A stretch of DNA of 64,000 bases from Spirosoma radiotolerans (GTDB lineage: Bacteria > Bacteroidota > Bacteroidia > Cytophagales > Spirosomataceae): the NCBI RefSeq assembly GCF_000974425.1, contig NZ_CP010429.1, positions 3,162,001 to 3,226,000 on the forward strand. The letters run 5' to 3'. Position 1 is the stretch's first letter; each line of letters starts with the position of its first letter. Below the pieces are notes generated by a model that was given only the letters and a program-made list of their open reading frames with translations, ran no database searches and was not told the origin of the DNA. Position numbers and translations under genes: made by a program. Below are positions 17,287 to 25,588 of the stretch, in pieces.

Positions 17287-18087
17287 TTAAAAGTTAGGCT
17301 TCAGCAAATATTTGTTATAGAACTCGTCGATCACTTTGACAGCCTCGGTCGGTGTGTCAACGATACTGATGAGCTTCATGTCTTCTGCGTTGATGTTCTG
17401 TTGTTCACCCAGCATGACATCGGTTATCCAGTCAATTAGCCCCTGCCAGTAGGTTTTGCCCACGAGCACAATCGGGAAACGGGCAATTTTACGGGTCTGA
17501 ATAAGGGTCAAGGCTTCAAACAATTCGTCAAGGGTTCCCATACCACCAGGCATCACGACAAAGCCCTGAGCGTACTTAACGAACATTACTTTCCGGACAA
17601 AGAAGAAGTCGAAGTTGATGCTCTTGTCGGGGTCGATGTAAATATTGCTGTGCTGCTCAAACGGCAACTTTATATTCAGGCCAACAGATTTACCGCCCTG
17701 CTCAAACGCACCTTTATTCCCAGCTTCCATAATGCCGGGACCTCCGCCAGTGATGACGCCATAGCCATGCCGGACTAATTTGGCCGCTATTTCTTCGGTC
17801 ATCTTGTAATAGGGGTTGTCCGGCTTGGTACGGGCCGAACCAAAGATGGATACACACGGCCCTATTTTGGCCAGTTTGTCGAAGCCCTCCACGAACTCAG
17901 CCATCACCTTAAAAATGACCCATGAATCGGCTGTTTTTATTTCGTTCCAGTCATGATCCTGAAAAGCTTCTTTGATGCGTTGTTCGTCGGGCGTCAGCAG
18001 TAACTCGTCGCGCTTGGGTAAGTCATTGGCAATGCGTTCGGTGCTCTGCGTTTCAGAGCGATGAACATTTTCTTTTGTTTCTTCCAT
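17287..18087 (-). CDS. LOG family (TIGR00730) Rossmann-fold protein
   Basis: A 266-residue protein with the lysine decarboxylase-like / LOG signature: GGGPGIMEAGNKGA at about 114-127 and PGGMGTLDE at 180-188, the latter holding the catalytic Glu. Family members cleave cytokinin riboside monophosphates or other nucleoside monophosphates to a base and ribose 5-phosphate. The N-terminal about 50 residues are charged and helical, as in the longer TIGR00730 members. Nucleotide (for example AMP) hydrolysis is a more likely role in this bacterium than hormone production, but that is inference. Confidence 0.88.
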   Translation of the reverse strand: MEETKENVHRSETQSTERIANDLPKRDELLLTPDEQRIKEAFQDHDWNEIKTADSWVIFKVMAEFVEGFDKLAKIGPCVSIFGSARTKPDNPYYKMTEEIAAKLVRHGYGVITGGGPGIMEAGNKGAFEQGGKSVGLNIKLPFEQHSNIYIDPDKSINFDFFFVRKVMFVKYAQGFVVMPGGMGTLDELFEALTLIQTRKIARFPIVLVGKTYWQGLIDWITDVMLGEQQNINAEDMKLISIVDTPTEAVKVIDEFYNKYLLKPNF

Positions 18088-18324
18088 TTACGTACTAAAA
18101 AAGGCAGTGGGCGCGAAACGTACTCACTATATACTTGAATTAAACTCCATTAAACTTCTTAAAAATTTTGCTGGCAGCCATACCGACAAAATCTATTACG
18201 GATGGGGGAATCTATTAACAATCAATTTCCGGGAAACGTTTCATATCATTTGATGCATGTTTTAGCGATTACGAACCTCCTTATACGCCTTGAATGCTTC
18301 ATCCCGATGAAAGTATTTTTAAAC

Positions 18325-18352
18325 AAAATGGCCCGGAATTTCGGGCCATTTT
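18325..18352 (-). terminator. Terminator after the aminotransferase gene
   Basis: Perfect 11-bp arms 18325-18335 and 18342-18352 around a 6-base loop, with an A run on one side and T run on the other, placed 27 bases beyond the aminotransferase stop codon. Confidence 0.75.
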
Positions 18353-18378
18353 AGGTGTGTAGCATAGTTTCCAGTTTT

Positions 18379-19590
18379 CTATAACCGTCGGCTCTCCAAA
18401 AAGTTTTCGATCCGATCCAGCGCAACGGTTAACTCATCAACCGTTGGCAGGCAAACGATTCGGAAATGGTCGTTATGAATGTAGTTGAACCCATTGCCCG
18501 CCACCACCAGCACTTTCTGCTCAATAAGCAGATTAAGCACAAAATCATCATCATTCGCCAGGCGAAACTGCGTCAAATCAATTTTTGGGAAGATATAGAG
18601 TGCCCCTTTCGGTTTCACGCAGGTGATACCCGGAATGGCAACCATGCGTTCGTAAGCCAGCATCATTTGCTTATACAGCCTTCCCATAGGCATCACCAAG
18701 TCATTGATACTCTGATAACCGCCCAGCGCCGTTTGAATTGCGTATTGGGTGGGTACGTTGGCACAAAGCCGCATACTAGCCAGTAGTGTCAGGCCCTCTA
18801 TATACGATTTGGCCCGTTGTCGGGCACCGCTCAGAATCATCCACCCGCCCCGAAAGCCAGCCGCCCGGTAGTTTTTCGATAAGCCGCCCATGGTGATACA
18901 CAGGGTGTCGTTGATCAGCTTAGCGATCGGATTATGAACACTACCATCATACAGAATCCGGTCATAAATTTCATCGGCAAAAACAATGAGCTTATGTCGT
19001 TCAGCAATCCGGGCCAGACCTTCCAACACCGCTTTGTCATACACAGCACCGGTTGGGTTGTTGGGGTTAATAACGACAATGGCCCGTGTGCGGGGCGTGA
19101 TTTTACGTTCCAGATCCGCCAGGTCAGGATTCCAGTCGGCCGCTTCATCGCAGATATAATGCACAGGCTTGCCGCCACAAAAGGCAACAGAAGCCGTCCA
19201 GAGTGGGTAATCGGGTGAGGGCACCAGCACTTCATCGCCTTCGTTGAGCAATGCCTGCATGGAAAGCATAATTAGCTCGCTCACCCCGTTACCGATGTAA
19301 ATGTCGTTGATGGCAATGCCCGGCAAGCCAATGTTCTGAGTATGGTGCATCACCGCTTTGCGGGCCGCAAACAACCCGCGAGAGTCTGAATACCCCTGCG
19401 CATTGCGAATATTCAGAATAATATCATGAACAATTTCGTCGGGAGCGTCGAAGCCAAATGTAGCTGGATTCCCAATATTCAGGCTGATAATTTTGTATCC
19501 CTGACTTTCCAATTCAAGAGACTTCTCATAGATCGGCCCCCGAATGTCATATTTAAGATGTGTAAGCCGATCGCTTTTCAGTATTTCCAT
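18379..19590 (-). CDS. Pyridoxal phosphate-dependent aminotransferase (AlaA-like)
   Basis: A 403-residue class I/II aminotransferase. The segment LTHLKYDIRGPIYEKSLELE followed by LNIGNPATFGFDAPDEI matches the alanine aminotransferase AlaA/YfbQ group. The PLP-binding lysine is in GGLSKNYRAAGFRGGW, and NPNNPTGAVYD and FADEIYDRILYDG supply cofactor contacts. The frame begins at 19605, but a TACTTTTG promoter element at 19610-19617 would put the transcript start close to 19602, so the second ATG at 19590 is preferred. It probably interconverts pyruvate/glutamate and alanine/2-oxoglutarate. Confidence 0.9.
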   Translation of the reverse strand: MEILKSDRLTHLKYDIRGPIYEKSLELESQGYKIISLNIGNPATFGFDAPDEIVHDIILNIRNAQGYSDSRGLFAARKAVMHHTQNIGLPGIAINDIYIGNGVSELIMLSMQALLNEGDEVLVPSPDYPLWTASVAFCGGKPVHYICDEAADWNPDLADLERKITPRTRAIVVINPNNPTGAVYDKAVLEGLARIAERHKLIVFADEIYDRILYDGSVHNPIAKLINDTLCITMGGLSKNYRAAGFRGGWMILSGARQRAKSYIEGLTLLASMRLCANVPTQYAIQTALGGYQSINDLVMPMGRLYKQMMLAYERMVAIPGITCVKPKGALYIFPKIDLTQFRLANDDDFVLNLLIEQKVLVVAGNGFNYIHNDHFRIVCLPTVDELTVALDRIENFLESRRL

Positions 19591-19609
19591 ACCCGGTAAT
19601 TCCATCCCG

Positions 19610-19617
19610 CAAAAGTA
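19610..19617 (-). promoter_or_regulatory. Bacteroidota -7 promoter element (TACTTTTG)
   Basis: TACTTTTG on the minus strand matches TAnnTTTG just upstream of the aminotransferase gene. Its position argues for translation from the ATG at 19590. A -33 TTG is not evident. Confidence 0.4.
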
Positions 19618-19628
19618 CGGAAAAGAAT

Positions 19629-19730
19629 GGGGTTTGAGGTTTACGGTGTGTTGTTTGTCGTTTGTGGTTGGCTGGCGCGCTTAGTGCTCACTCACGAATA
19701 ACAAACGACAAACCACACACTACAAACCCC
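19629..19730. repeat. Low-complexity word hairpin (GTTTGT type)
   Basis: A left arm made only of G and T with few A/C (GGGGTTTG... TTGTTTGTCGTTTGT, 19629-19665) faces an inverted, slightly shorter copy (19701-19730). It lies between the beta-propeller gene and the aminotransferase gene. Confidence 0.55.
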
Positions 19731-19756
19731 AATCCTTTCCAATAAACGTCAATGCT

Positions 19757-21295
19757 CTATTTCTCGACCGGGCTGAGTGCCGTCTCGGCCGAATTACTGA
19801 TGAAAGCGACCCGTTTGCTATCCGGCGACCAGGAAGGCGTGTTGATTGTGCCCTGGCCACCGTAAATGTAGGCCAGCACCTTGGGTTGCCCAGTGCCCGA
19901 TATGGGCAGCATACGCAGATAAACGTGTTTATAAAACGGGTGATCATCGGCCTTCACTTCTTCTTTCAGGAACGAAATGAACAGCAACCATTTGCCATCC
20001 GGCGAGATGTGCGGAAACCAATCGTTAAATTCACCATTCGTAATCGCCTGCTGCTCAGAGCCATCAGCCTTCATTCGGTAAATCTGCATGGTTCCGGTAC
20101 GGGCAGAGTTAAAGTAAATGTACTTCCCGTCGGGCGTATATTCAGGGCCATCGTCAAGGCCTTTCGCATCAGTTATCCGCAGCTCAGGGCCACCGGCAGC
20201 GGGCACGGTGTAAATATCGTACTCATTATTGCGCGAGGCCGTGAATACAAGCGTCTTCTTATCCGGCGACCAGCCATGCAGATACGATGGTCCTTGGGGC
20301 GTAATCTGTTTGGGCGATCCACCCTTTGCTGGAACGGTGTAAATAATGGACCCCCCCAGTTCTTTCACGCCACTGCTCAGGCCCAGCATTTTCCCATCGA
20401 ACGACAGCACATGGTCGTTGTTATTATTTTTCACATCGCCGGTGTTCAGGATGGAAGGCTTGCGGCTGGCCAGGTTAAAGGTATACATCAGGCCATCGCT
20501 GTTATACAACAACGTTTTACCATCTGGCGTCCAGTTCGGGGCTTGCAACGACTTAGGTGAATTAAAGATCACCTGACGGTTTCCACTTGCTATATCCAGG
20601 ATTTCGAGGTTACTACCCAGATAATCTTTGTACGGCACCAGCCCCTCGAAGGCAGGGACGCTGATGCGCACGTCCCGAAAAACACCCCGTTCCAGCACAT
20701 CTTTATTGTGCGACCCAATAAACAACCCGACATATACCTCATCACCAAGCGGCAGGTCGGTAACCTGTTCGGTGACAAACGGCTCGCCAAACTTAGCGAC
20801 ACGCATGGTATAGGTATTCCCTTTTCGTTCGAGCTGAATCACATCGGCCCCGGTTAGTTTAGCCTTAACTTCTTCGGTATTTGCGCCTTCGGTTCGCCGG
20901 AACTGCAAAGACGTCAGGCCATCGCCGTGTTCAACAGCGTTGATGTGGGGCGATTTACCGTCGAGGCTGGTTCGAACCATCCAGCCCACTTTTCGGTGCG
21001 GATCGACGCCCTTCCCGACCAGAGCAGCGCGCGTATAGAGTATAAAATCGCCTTTCATGCGCTTCCACATAAAATGGAATTCGTCATGATCAAACCAGAC
21101 ATTGTAACCTGATCCGGAAAGATCGTACGTACGCGTCTGGGGATTGTAGGCTGCTGAACCAGGTTTAAGCACGGCGCCAATATCGCCATGGCCTTCGAAT
21201 AGGCCCAAATTGGCTTTTTGGGCCATCACCGGCAGACTGGTTGTCAGAGATAAACTGGTCAGGCAGGCCAGCAGAGTTTGTTTTAGGTTTTTCAT
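19757..21295 (-). CDS. Exported TolB-like (PD40) beta-propeller protein with N-terminal DUF1349-like domain
   Basis: Start chosen at the ATG at 21295, which gives a standard signal peptide ending at PVMAQ; the frame continues to 21322. The 512-residue protein has an N-terminal region (about residues 30-210) with features of laminin-G/DUF1349-like folds (FHFMWKRMKGDFILYTRAAL, GWMVRTSLDG, EVYVGLFIGSH), then a C-terminal six-bladed TolB-type propeller with repeated PNWTPDGKTLLYNS, WSPDKKTLVFTAS, YTPDGKYIYFNS, ISPDGKWLLFIS and WSPDSKRVAFIS units. It is probably periplasmic and binds carbohydrate or protein; no catalytic residues are evident. Confidence 0.82.
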   Translation of the reverse strand: MKNLKQTLLACLTSLSLTTSLPVMAQKANLGLFEGHGDIGAVLKPGSAAYNPQTRTYDLSGSGYNVWFDHDEFHFMWKRMKGDFILYTRAALVGKGVDPHRKVGWMVRTSLDGKSPHINAVEHGDGLTSLQFRRTEGANTEEVKAKLTGADVIQLERKGNTYTMRVAKFGEPFVTEQVTDLPLGDEVYVGLFIGSHNKDVLERGVFRDVRISVPAFEGLVPYKDYLGSNLEILDIASGNRQVIFNSPKSLQAPNWTPDGKTLLYNSDGLMYTFNLASRKPSILNTGDVKNNNNDHVLSFDGKMLGLSSGVKELGGSIIYTVPAKGGSPKQITPQGPSYLHGWSPDKKTLVFTASRNNEYDIYTVPAAGGPELRITDAKGLDDGPEYTPDGKYIYFNSARTGTMQIYRMKADGSEQQAITNGEFNDWFPHISPDGKWLLFISFLKEEVKADDHPFYKHVYLRMLPISGTGQPKVLAYIYGGQGTINTPSWSPDSKRVAFISNSAETALSPVEK

Positions 21296-21542
21296 CAAGG
21301 TTATTAATCTACTTACAATCAAGTTAGTAGCTACGAAAGACTGGCTACTACCTACGAAAGATCAGATATTGACATTCTACCGATTGCGTAGCTATAAAAG
21401 GAGTCTATATGGTATTTTTTTACAAAGTGTATGCGCCAACTGCTGGTCCGAAAATCCGATTTTTGCTAGCTTGCCCCTCGAAAATGGCAAGCACCCTACA
21501 TTTCCTAACGCCTGAACTTCCTACCATAACCAGCCCTATTCC

Positions 21543-22373
21543 ATGAGCCCGCTTACTTTTCTGAGTCGCCTTACCCTGTTTATAAGCATTTTCTTTACCA
21601 CCCTGACCAATGTTCATGCACAGGCCAAAGCGCCCCAAAAAACATACATGTACCTGATTTACCATAAGTTGTCGCCTGGCCTCACCATTCAGGATGCCCT
21701 TCCCGTTGAGCGCGAATGGCGAAAGATAAACCAGGCGGCAGTCGATGAAGGAAAGCTGGAAGGCTGGTACATGACCGTCAAACAATTTACGTCAAACCCA
21801 AACCAAACCGAGTACGACTACGTCACCCGAATCGTTACGCACGAGATGGCCATTAAAGGGGCATCGCCCGAAGCCATGGCCCGAATTTATGGTGACAGCG
21901 TACAAGCGAAAATGGCCGACCTGCAACGACGGGATCGGGCGACGGCACCGGTTGTAAAAATCGAAATATGGGAAATCACCGACGGCACGTTTGCGCCAAA
22001 ATTTGCGCCCGACGGCACGCAATTCATGGTTGTCGATCGGATTCGTCGCCGAAACCCAGGGGCCGATTATGACAATCTTGTTGGTCAGTTGAAGAAGCTG
22101 AGCGAAGAGCGCATCAAACGGGGGAATTTGCTCGGCTGGGATTTCTCAACTTTAGTGATTCCGAATGGCAGTGAAAAGGGCTATGAATTCAGTATTGCCC
22201 ACTATGTTACAAGTTTGGGCGCCATTGGGAACCCGATTCTGGCGGATACACCGACGCCCATTCTCTCCGCGCAGGCTTACAAGCAACTTCGCAGCCAGAC
22301 GGCGCAAGTATTCGATATCACCCGGCAGGAGGTGTACCGGTTTATGGAGTTTACGACAAAGCCCAGCAACTAA
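21543..22373 (+). CDS. Exported protein of unknown function with an internal duplication
   Basis: A 276-residue protein with a signal peptide ending near VHAQA (residue 28). I recognise no named domain. The mature part seems to hold two related halves: an early stretch LEGWYMTVKQF...YDYVTRIVTH and a later stretch LLGWDFSTLVI...YEFSIAHYVTS share spacing of Gly-Trp, aromatic and Thr/Ser residues, and each is preceded by a charged helix (EREWRKINQAAVDEGK and LKKLSEERIKRGN). This suggests a duplicated alpha+beta (perhaps ferredoxin-like) unit. No neighbours on the same strand overlap it; the isochorismatase-like gene follows after 62 bp. Confidence 0.6.
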   Translation: MSPLTFLSRLTLFISIFFTTLTNVHAQAKAPQKTYMYLIYHKLSPGLTIQDALPVEREWRKINQAAVDEGKLEGWYMTVKQFTSNPNQTEYDYVTRIVTHEMAIKGASPEAMARIYGDSVQAKMADLQRRDRATAPVVKIEIWEITDGTFAPKFAPDGTQFMVVDRIRRRNPGADYDNLVGQLKKLSEERIKRGNLLGWDFSTLVIPNGSEKGYEFSIAHYVTSLGAIGNPILADTPTPILSAQAYKQLRSQTAQVFDITRQEVYRFMEFTTKPSN

Positions 22374-22435
22374 TAAGTAGCCGGAAAAGCGGGAAGTACA
22401 GGAGGAGAAATTGTTTAGGTGTCACTTGTTTTACT

Positions 22436-23080
22436 ATGACCATTATCTCCTCAACGCATCAAATGGAAACTAAAAATGAAGATTTACACGGGAATGCGCC
22501 TGATTCGTCGCCCGTGGCCCTGTTGATTATCGACATGATCAATGATTTGGAATTTCCGGGTGGAGACGAACTACTGGAACCCGCCAGCCGCGTTGCCGAG
22601 GCCATTGCCGACTTAAAGAAAAGGGCCCAGGCCGAACACATTCCGGTTATTTATGCCAACGATAATTTTGGCCGCTGGCGGTCCAATTTCAATGACGTTG
22701 TCGAGCATGTCCTGGCCGACGGGGTTCGGGGACAATATCTGGCAGACGTACTTAAACCTGATCCGGATGATTATTTTGTGCTTAAACCCAAGAATTCAGC
22801 ATTTTACGAGACTACGCTCGATATGCTGCTGACCTACCTGGATGTCAAACACCTGATTCTGACGGGCCTTAGTACCGATTCTTGTGTGCTTTTTTCGGCG
22901 AATGACGCATTTATGCGCGACTTAAAACTTTCCATTCCGATCGACTGTGTAGCTGCCATCAAAGCAACCCACACGCACGACGCCCTGGCCTACATGAAGC
23001 GGGTGCTGCGGGCCGATACGACGCCATCCACCCAACTCGATCTGGCAGCCATGTGCCAGGAGTTGTCTGATGCGCATTAA
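22436..23080 (+). CDS. Isochorismatase-family cysteine hydrolase
   Basis: A 214-residue protein with the catalytic triad of the isochorismatase-like superfamily visible: Asp33 in LLIIDMINDLEF, Lys117 in VLKPKNSAF and Cys150 in LSTDSCVLFSANDAFMRD, where a cis-peptide normally precedes the Cys. Members hydrolyse amides such as nicotinamide, carbamates or isochorismate; the substrate is not given by context. An ATG at 22463 is an alternative start since the first nine residues are not conserved. The gene sits 32 bp before the alpha-galactosidase gene on the same strand. Confidence 0.87.
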   Translation: MTIISSTHQMETKNEDLHGNAPDSSPVALLIIDMINDLEFPGGDELLEPASRVAEAIADLKKRAQAEHIPVIYANDNFGRWRSNFNDVVEHVLADGVRGQYLADVLKPDPDDYFVLKPKNSAFYETTLDMLLTYLDVKHLILTGLSTDSCVLFSANDAFMRDLKLSIPIDCVAAIKATHTHDALAYMKRVLRADTTPSTQLDLAAMCQELSDAH

Positions 23081-23112
23081 TTTCACCTTTTTCACTACAT
23101 AATTACCTCCTG

Positions 23113-25305
23113 ATGAAACAGCTTTGTCTGTCATTATTTCTTTGTTTCCTGCTGTCGTTTACTGCCAACGGAGCATCGGGCGACACCCATATCACGATCG
23201 AAACTCAACAAACGGCGCTGGTTATTCGCATCGATAAAGACCAGACGCCTACCCTGGTTCACCTGGGACCCAAGCTCCGAAATATAGCTGAGTATGCAGC
23301 TATTCCCGGCAACGGAAAACGCGGTGAAGATTATACGAATATCTACAATTCGGTTTATACCCCCGCTGGCAGCCGAAACTTGCTGGAACCCGCAATTCAG
23401 GTGACCCACGCCGACGGGAACCCTTCCCTCGACCTTAAGTATGTTCGGCACGAAACCCAAGCGGTTGCCGATGGCATTGTGTTAACTAAAGTATATCTGA
23501 AAGATCCTCAGTACCCTTTTGAGGTGACGCTGTATTATAAAGCGTACCAGAAGGAAGATGTTATCGAGCAATGGAGTTCGATTCGGCACACGGAAAAGAA
23601 GTCCGTTACCCTCCACAAATATGCCTCGGCCAACCTCTACATTCCGGCGCAGAATTATTACCTGACGCACTTCCACGGCGACTGGGCCAATGAAATGAAT
23701 CCCAGCGAAATACCGCTCACTGAAGGCATAAAAATTCTGGATTCCAAGCTCGGTACGCGGGCCGATTTATTTCAGCCTCCCTCCTTTCTGGTCGCGATCA
23801 ACCAGCCCGCCGATGAAAATCAGGGCGAAGTCATTGCCGGTACGCTTTCGTGGTCGGGCAATTTCCAGCTGGCTTTTGAAGTCGATCCGCTGCACAACCT
23901 GCGCATCATTCCTGGCATCAACCCATATGCATCGGCGTATTCCTTAGCCCCCAACACCGAGTTCAAAACACCTGCTTTTCTGTTTACCTATTCCAATCAG
24001 GGCAAAGGTGGGGCTAGCCGCAGTCTGCACCGCTGGGCGCGCAAACACCGGATTCCGCAAGGCGAAGGCAACCGCCTGACTCTCCTGAATAACTGGGAGG
24101 CTACCTACTTCGATTTCAACGAAGAAAAGCTATCGGCTCTTTTTAAAGACGGCAAGAAGCTTGGTGTTGATCTGTTTTTGCTGGATGATGGTTGGTTTGG
24201 CAACAAATACCCGCGTAACAATGATAAGACGGGCCTGGGCGACTGGCAGGAAAACGTGAAGAAGCTCCCCCACGGCCTGGGCTATTTAGTGAAAGAGGCC
24301 GAGAGCTCCGGAATCAAATTTGGTATCTGGCTGGAACCCGAAATGGTGAGTCCCAAGAGCGAACTGTACGAGAAACACCCGGATTGGGTCATTAAGCTGC
24401 CCAACCGGTCGGAGTATTACTTTCGGAATCAGTTGGTGCTGGATTTATCGAACCGCAAAGTTCAGGATTTCGTCTACAACGTGGTCAACGATCTGATGAC
24501 CAAAAACCCAACCCTGGGCTTCATCAAATGGGACTGTAACGCGGTCATTTACAATGCCTATTCGGCAACGATTCAAAACCAATCGAACCTCTACGTCGAT
24601 TATGTGCAGGGGCTCTACAACGTGCTGGAACGGGTGCGGGCCAAGTACCCTACCCTGCCCATGATGCTTTGCTCGGGGGGCGGTGGCCGGGTGGATTATG
24701 GCGCCCTGAACTACTTCACCGAATACTGGCCCAGCGACAATACCGACGCTCTCGAACGGATCTTTATTCAGTGGAACTACTCGTATTTCTTCCCGTCCAT
24801 TGCCAGTTGCAACCACATCACCGACTGGGGAAAACAGCCCATCAAATTTCGGACAGACGTGGCTATGATGGGCAAAATCGGCTACGACATTGTGGTCAGC
24901 AAATTAACGGAGCCCGAATTGACATTTAGCCAGGAGGCCCTTAAAACCTACGACCGCGTCAAAGATGTCATCTGGAAAGGCGATCTGTTCCGGCTGGCGT
25001 CGCCTTACACCAACGATGTGGCCTCGGCCATGTATGTCAATGAGGCAAAGGATCGGTCTGTGTGGTTTACGTATCTGGTAAAGAATCGCTACAAAGCGGG
25101 CAGTATGGCCCCAATCAAACTGAGCGGCCTCGATCCGGCCAAATCGTACCGGATTCAGGAACTGAATGTATATCCGGGTACCAACTCGACCATTAGCAAA
25201 GACACTGTAACCTATTCCGGCAATTACCTGATGACAATCGGCTTCAATCCTCAGGTAGATACCCGCCGAACCAGTGTTGTGCTGGAGCTGGCAGAAGCGA
25301 AGTAA
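23113..25305 (+). CDS. Alpha-galactosidase, glycoside hydrolase family 36, exported
   Basis: A 730-residue protein with a signal peptide (about residues 1-20). An N-terminal beta-sandwich is followed by the (beta/alpha)8 barrel: LLDDGWFGNKYPRN, GIWLEPEMVSPKSELY, FIKWDCNAVI with the nucleophile Asp near residue 473, and CSGGGGRVDYGALNYFTEYWPSDNTD with the acid/base Asp near 542. A small C-terminal beta domain ends the protein. All catalytic motifs of GH36 retaining alpha-galactosidases are present. The signal peptide places it in the periplasm or on the surface, where it would release galactose from raffinose-type or galactomannan side chains. Confidence 0.94.
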   Translation: MKQLCLSLFLCFLLSFTANGASGDTHITIETQQTALVIRIDKDQTPTLVHLGPKLRNIAEYAAIPGNGKRGEDYTNIYNSVYTPAGSRNLLEPAIQVTHADGNPSLDLKYVRHETQAVADGIVLTKVYLKDPQYPFEVTLYYKAYQKEDVIEQWSSIRHTEKKSVTLHKYASANLYIPAQNYYLTHFHGDWANEMNPSEIPLTEGIKILDSKLGTRADLFQPPSFLVAINQPADENQGEVIAGTLSWSGNFQLAFEVDPLHNLRIIPGINPYASAYSLAPNTEFKTPAFLFTYSNQGKGGASRSLHRWARKHRIPQGEGNRLTLLNNWEATYFDFNEEKLSALFKDGKKLGVDLFLLDDGWFGNKYPRNNDKTGLGDWQENVKKLPHGLGYLVKEAESSGIKFGIWLEPEMVSPKSELYEKHPDWVIKLPNRSEYYFRNQLVLDLSNRKVQDFVYNVVNDLMTKNPTLGFIKWDCNAVIYNAYSATIQNQSNLYVDYVQGLYNVLERVRAKYPTLPMMLCSGGGGRVDYGALNYFTEYWPSDNTDALERIFIQWNYSYFFPSIASCNHITDWGKQPIKFRTDVAMMGKIGYDIVVSKLTEPELTFSQEALKTYDRVKDVIWKGDLFRLASPYTNDVASAMYVNEAKDRSVWFTYLVKNRYKAGSMAPIKLSGLDPAKSYRIQELNVYPGTNSTISKDTVTYSGNYLMTIGFNPQVDTRRTSVVLELAEAK

Positions 25306-25310
25306 GAAGA

Positions 25311-25360
25311 TTTTACACAAGCAGGCCAGCATCGGGCGATGCTGGCCTGCTTGTGTAAAA
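25311..25360. terminator. 24-bp perfect hairpin after the alpha-galactosidase gene
   Basis: Arms 25311-25334 and 25337-25360 are perfect inverted copies with a GG loop, beginning 5 bases after the stop codon. T and A runs at the arm ends fit an intrinsic terminator. Confidence 0.85.
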
Positions 25361-25407
25361 CGTGATTATCAAGAAAATGTAGCCTTCAGGTAAGCGTACT
25401 TTGTACC

Positions 25408-25531
25408 GTGTTGTCAGTTTCTTAAAACTGACAAGCGAGGTTTCTCAAAACTCCCTAAAAGTTAATAGCCTTTAGCCTATCCGATAGGTTTTAAGAAACC
25501 TATCGTGTCAGTTTTAAGAAACTGACAACAC
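25408..25531. repeat. Nested inverted repeats with palindromic 26-bp arms
   Basis: Arms 25408-25433 and 25506-25531 are perfect inverted copies (GTGTTGTCAGTTTC...). Each arm is itself nearly palindromic (TGTCAGTTT/AAACTGACA), and a further palindrome of 9-bp arms occupies 25483-25504 (GATAGGTTT/AAACCTATC). The DNA can therefore form one large cruciform or three small hairpins. It looks like a repeat element rather than a simple terminator. Confidence 0.7.
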
Positions 25532-25543
25532 CCAAGTAAGTCT

Positions 25544-25583
25544 CTGTTCCCACGGTCCGTGTCCTCACGGACCGTGGGAACAG
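25544..25583. terminator. 18-bp hairpin between convergent genes
   Basis: Arms 25544-25561 and 25566-25583 pair perfectly around a TCCT loop; the right arm ends 6 bases before the stop of the sorbosone dehydrogenase-like gene on the minus strand. Confidence 0.75.
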
Positions 25584-25588
25584 TAATT

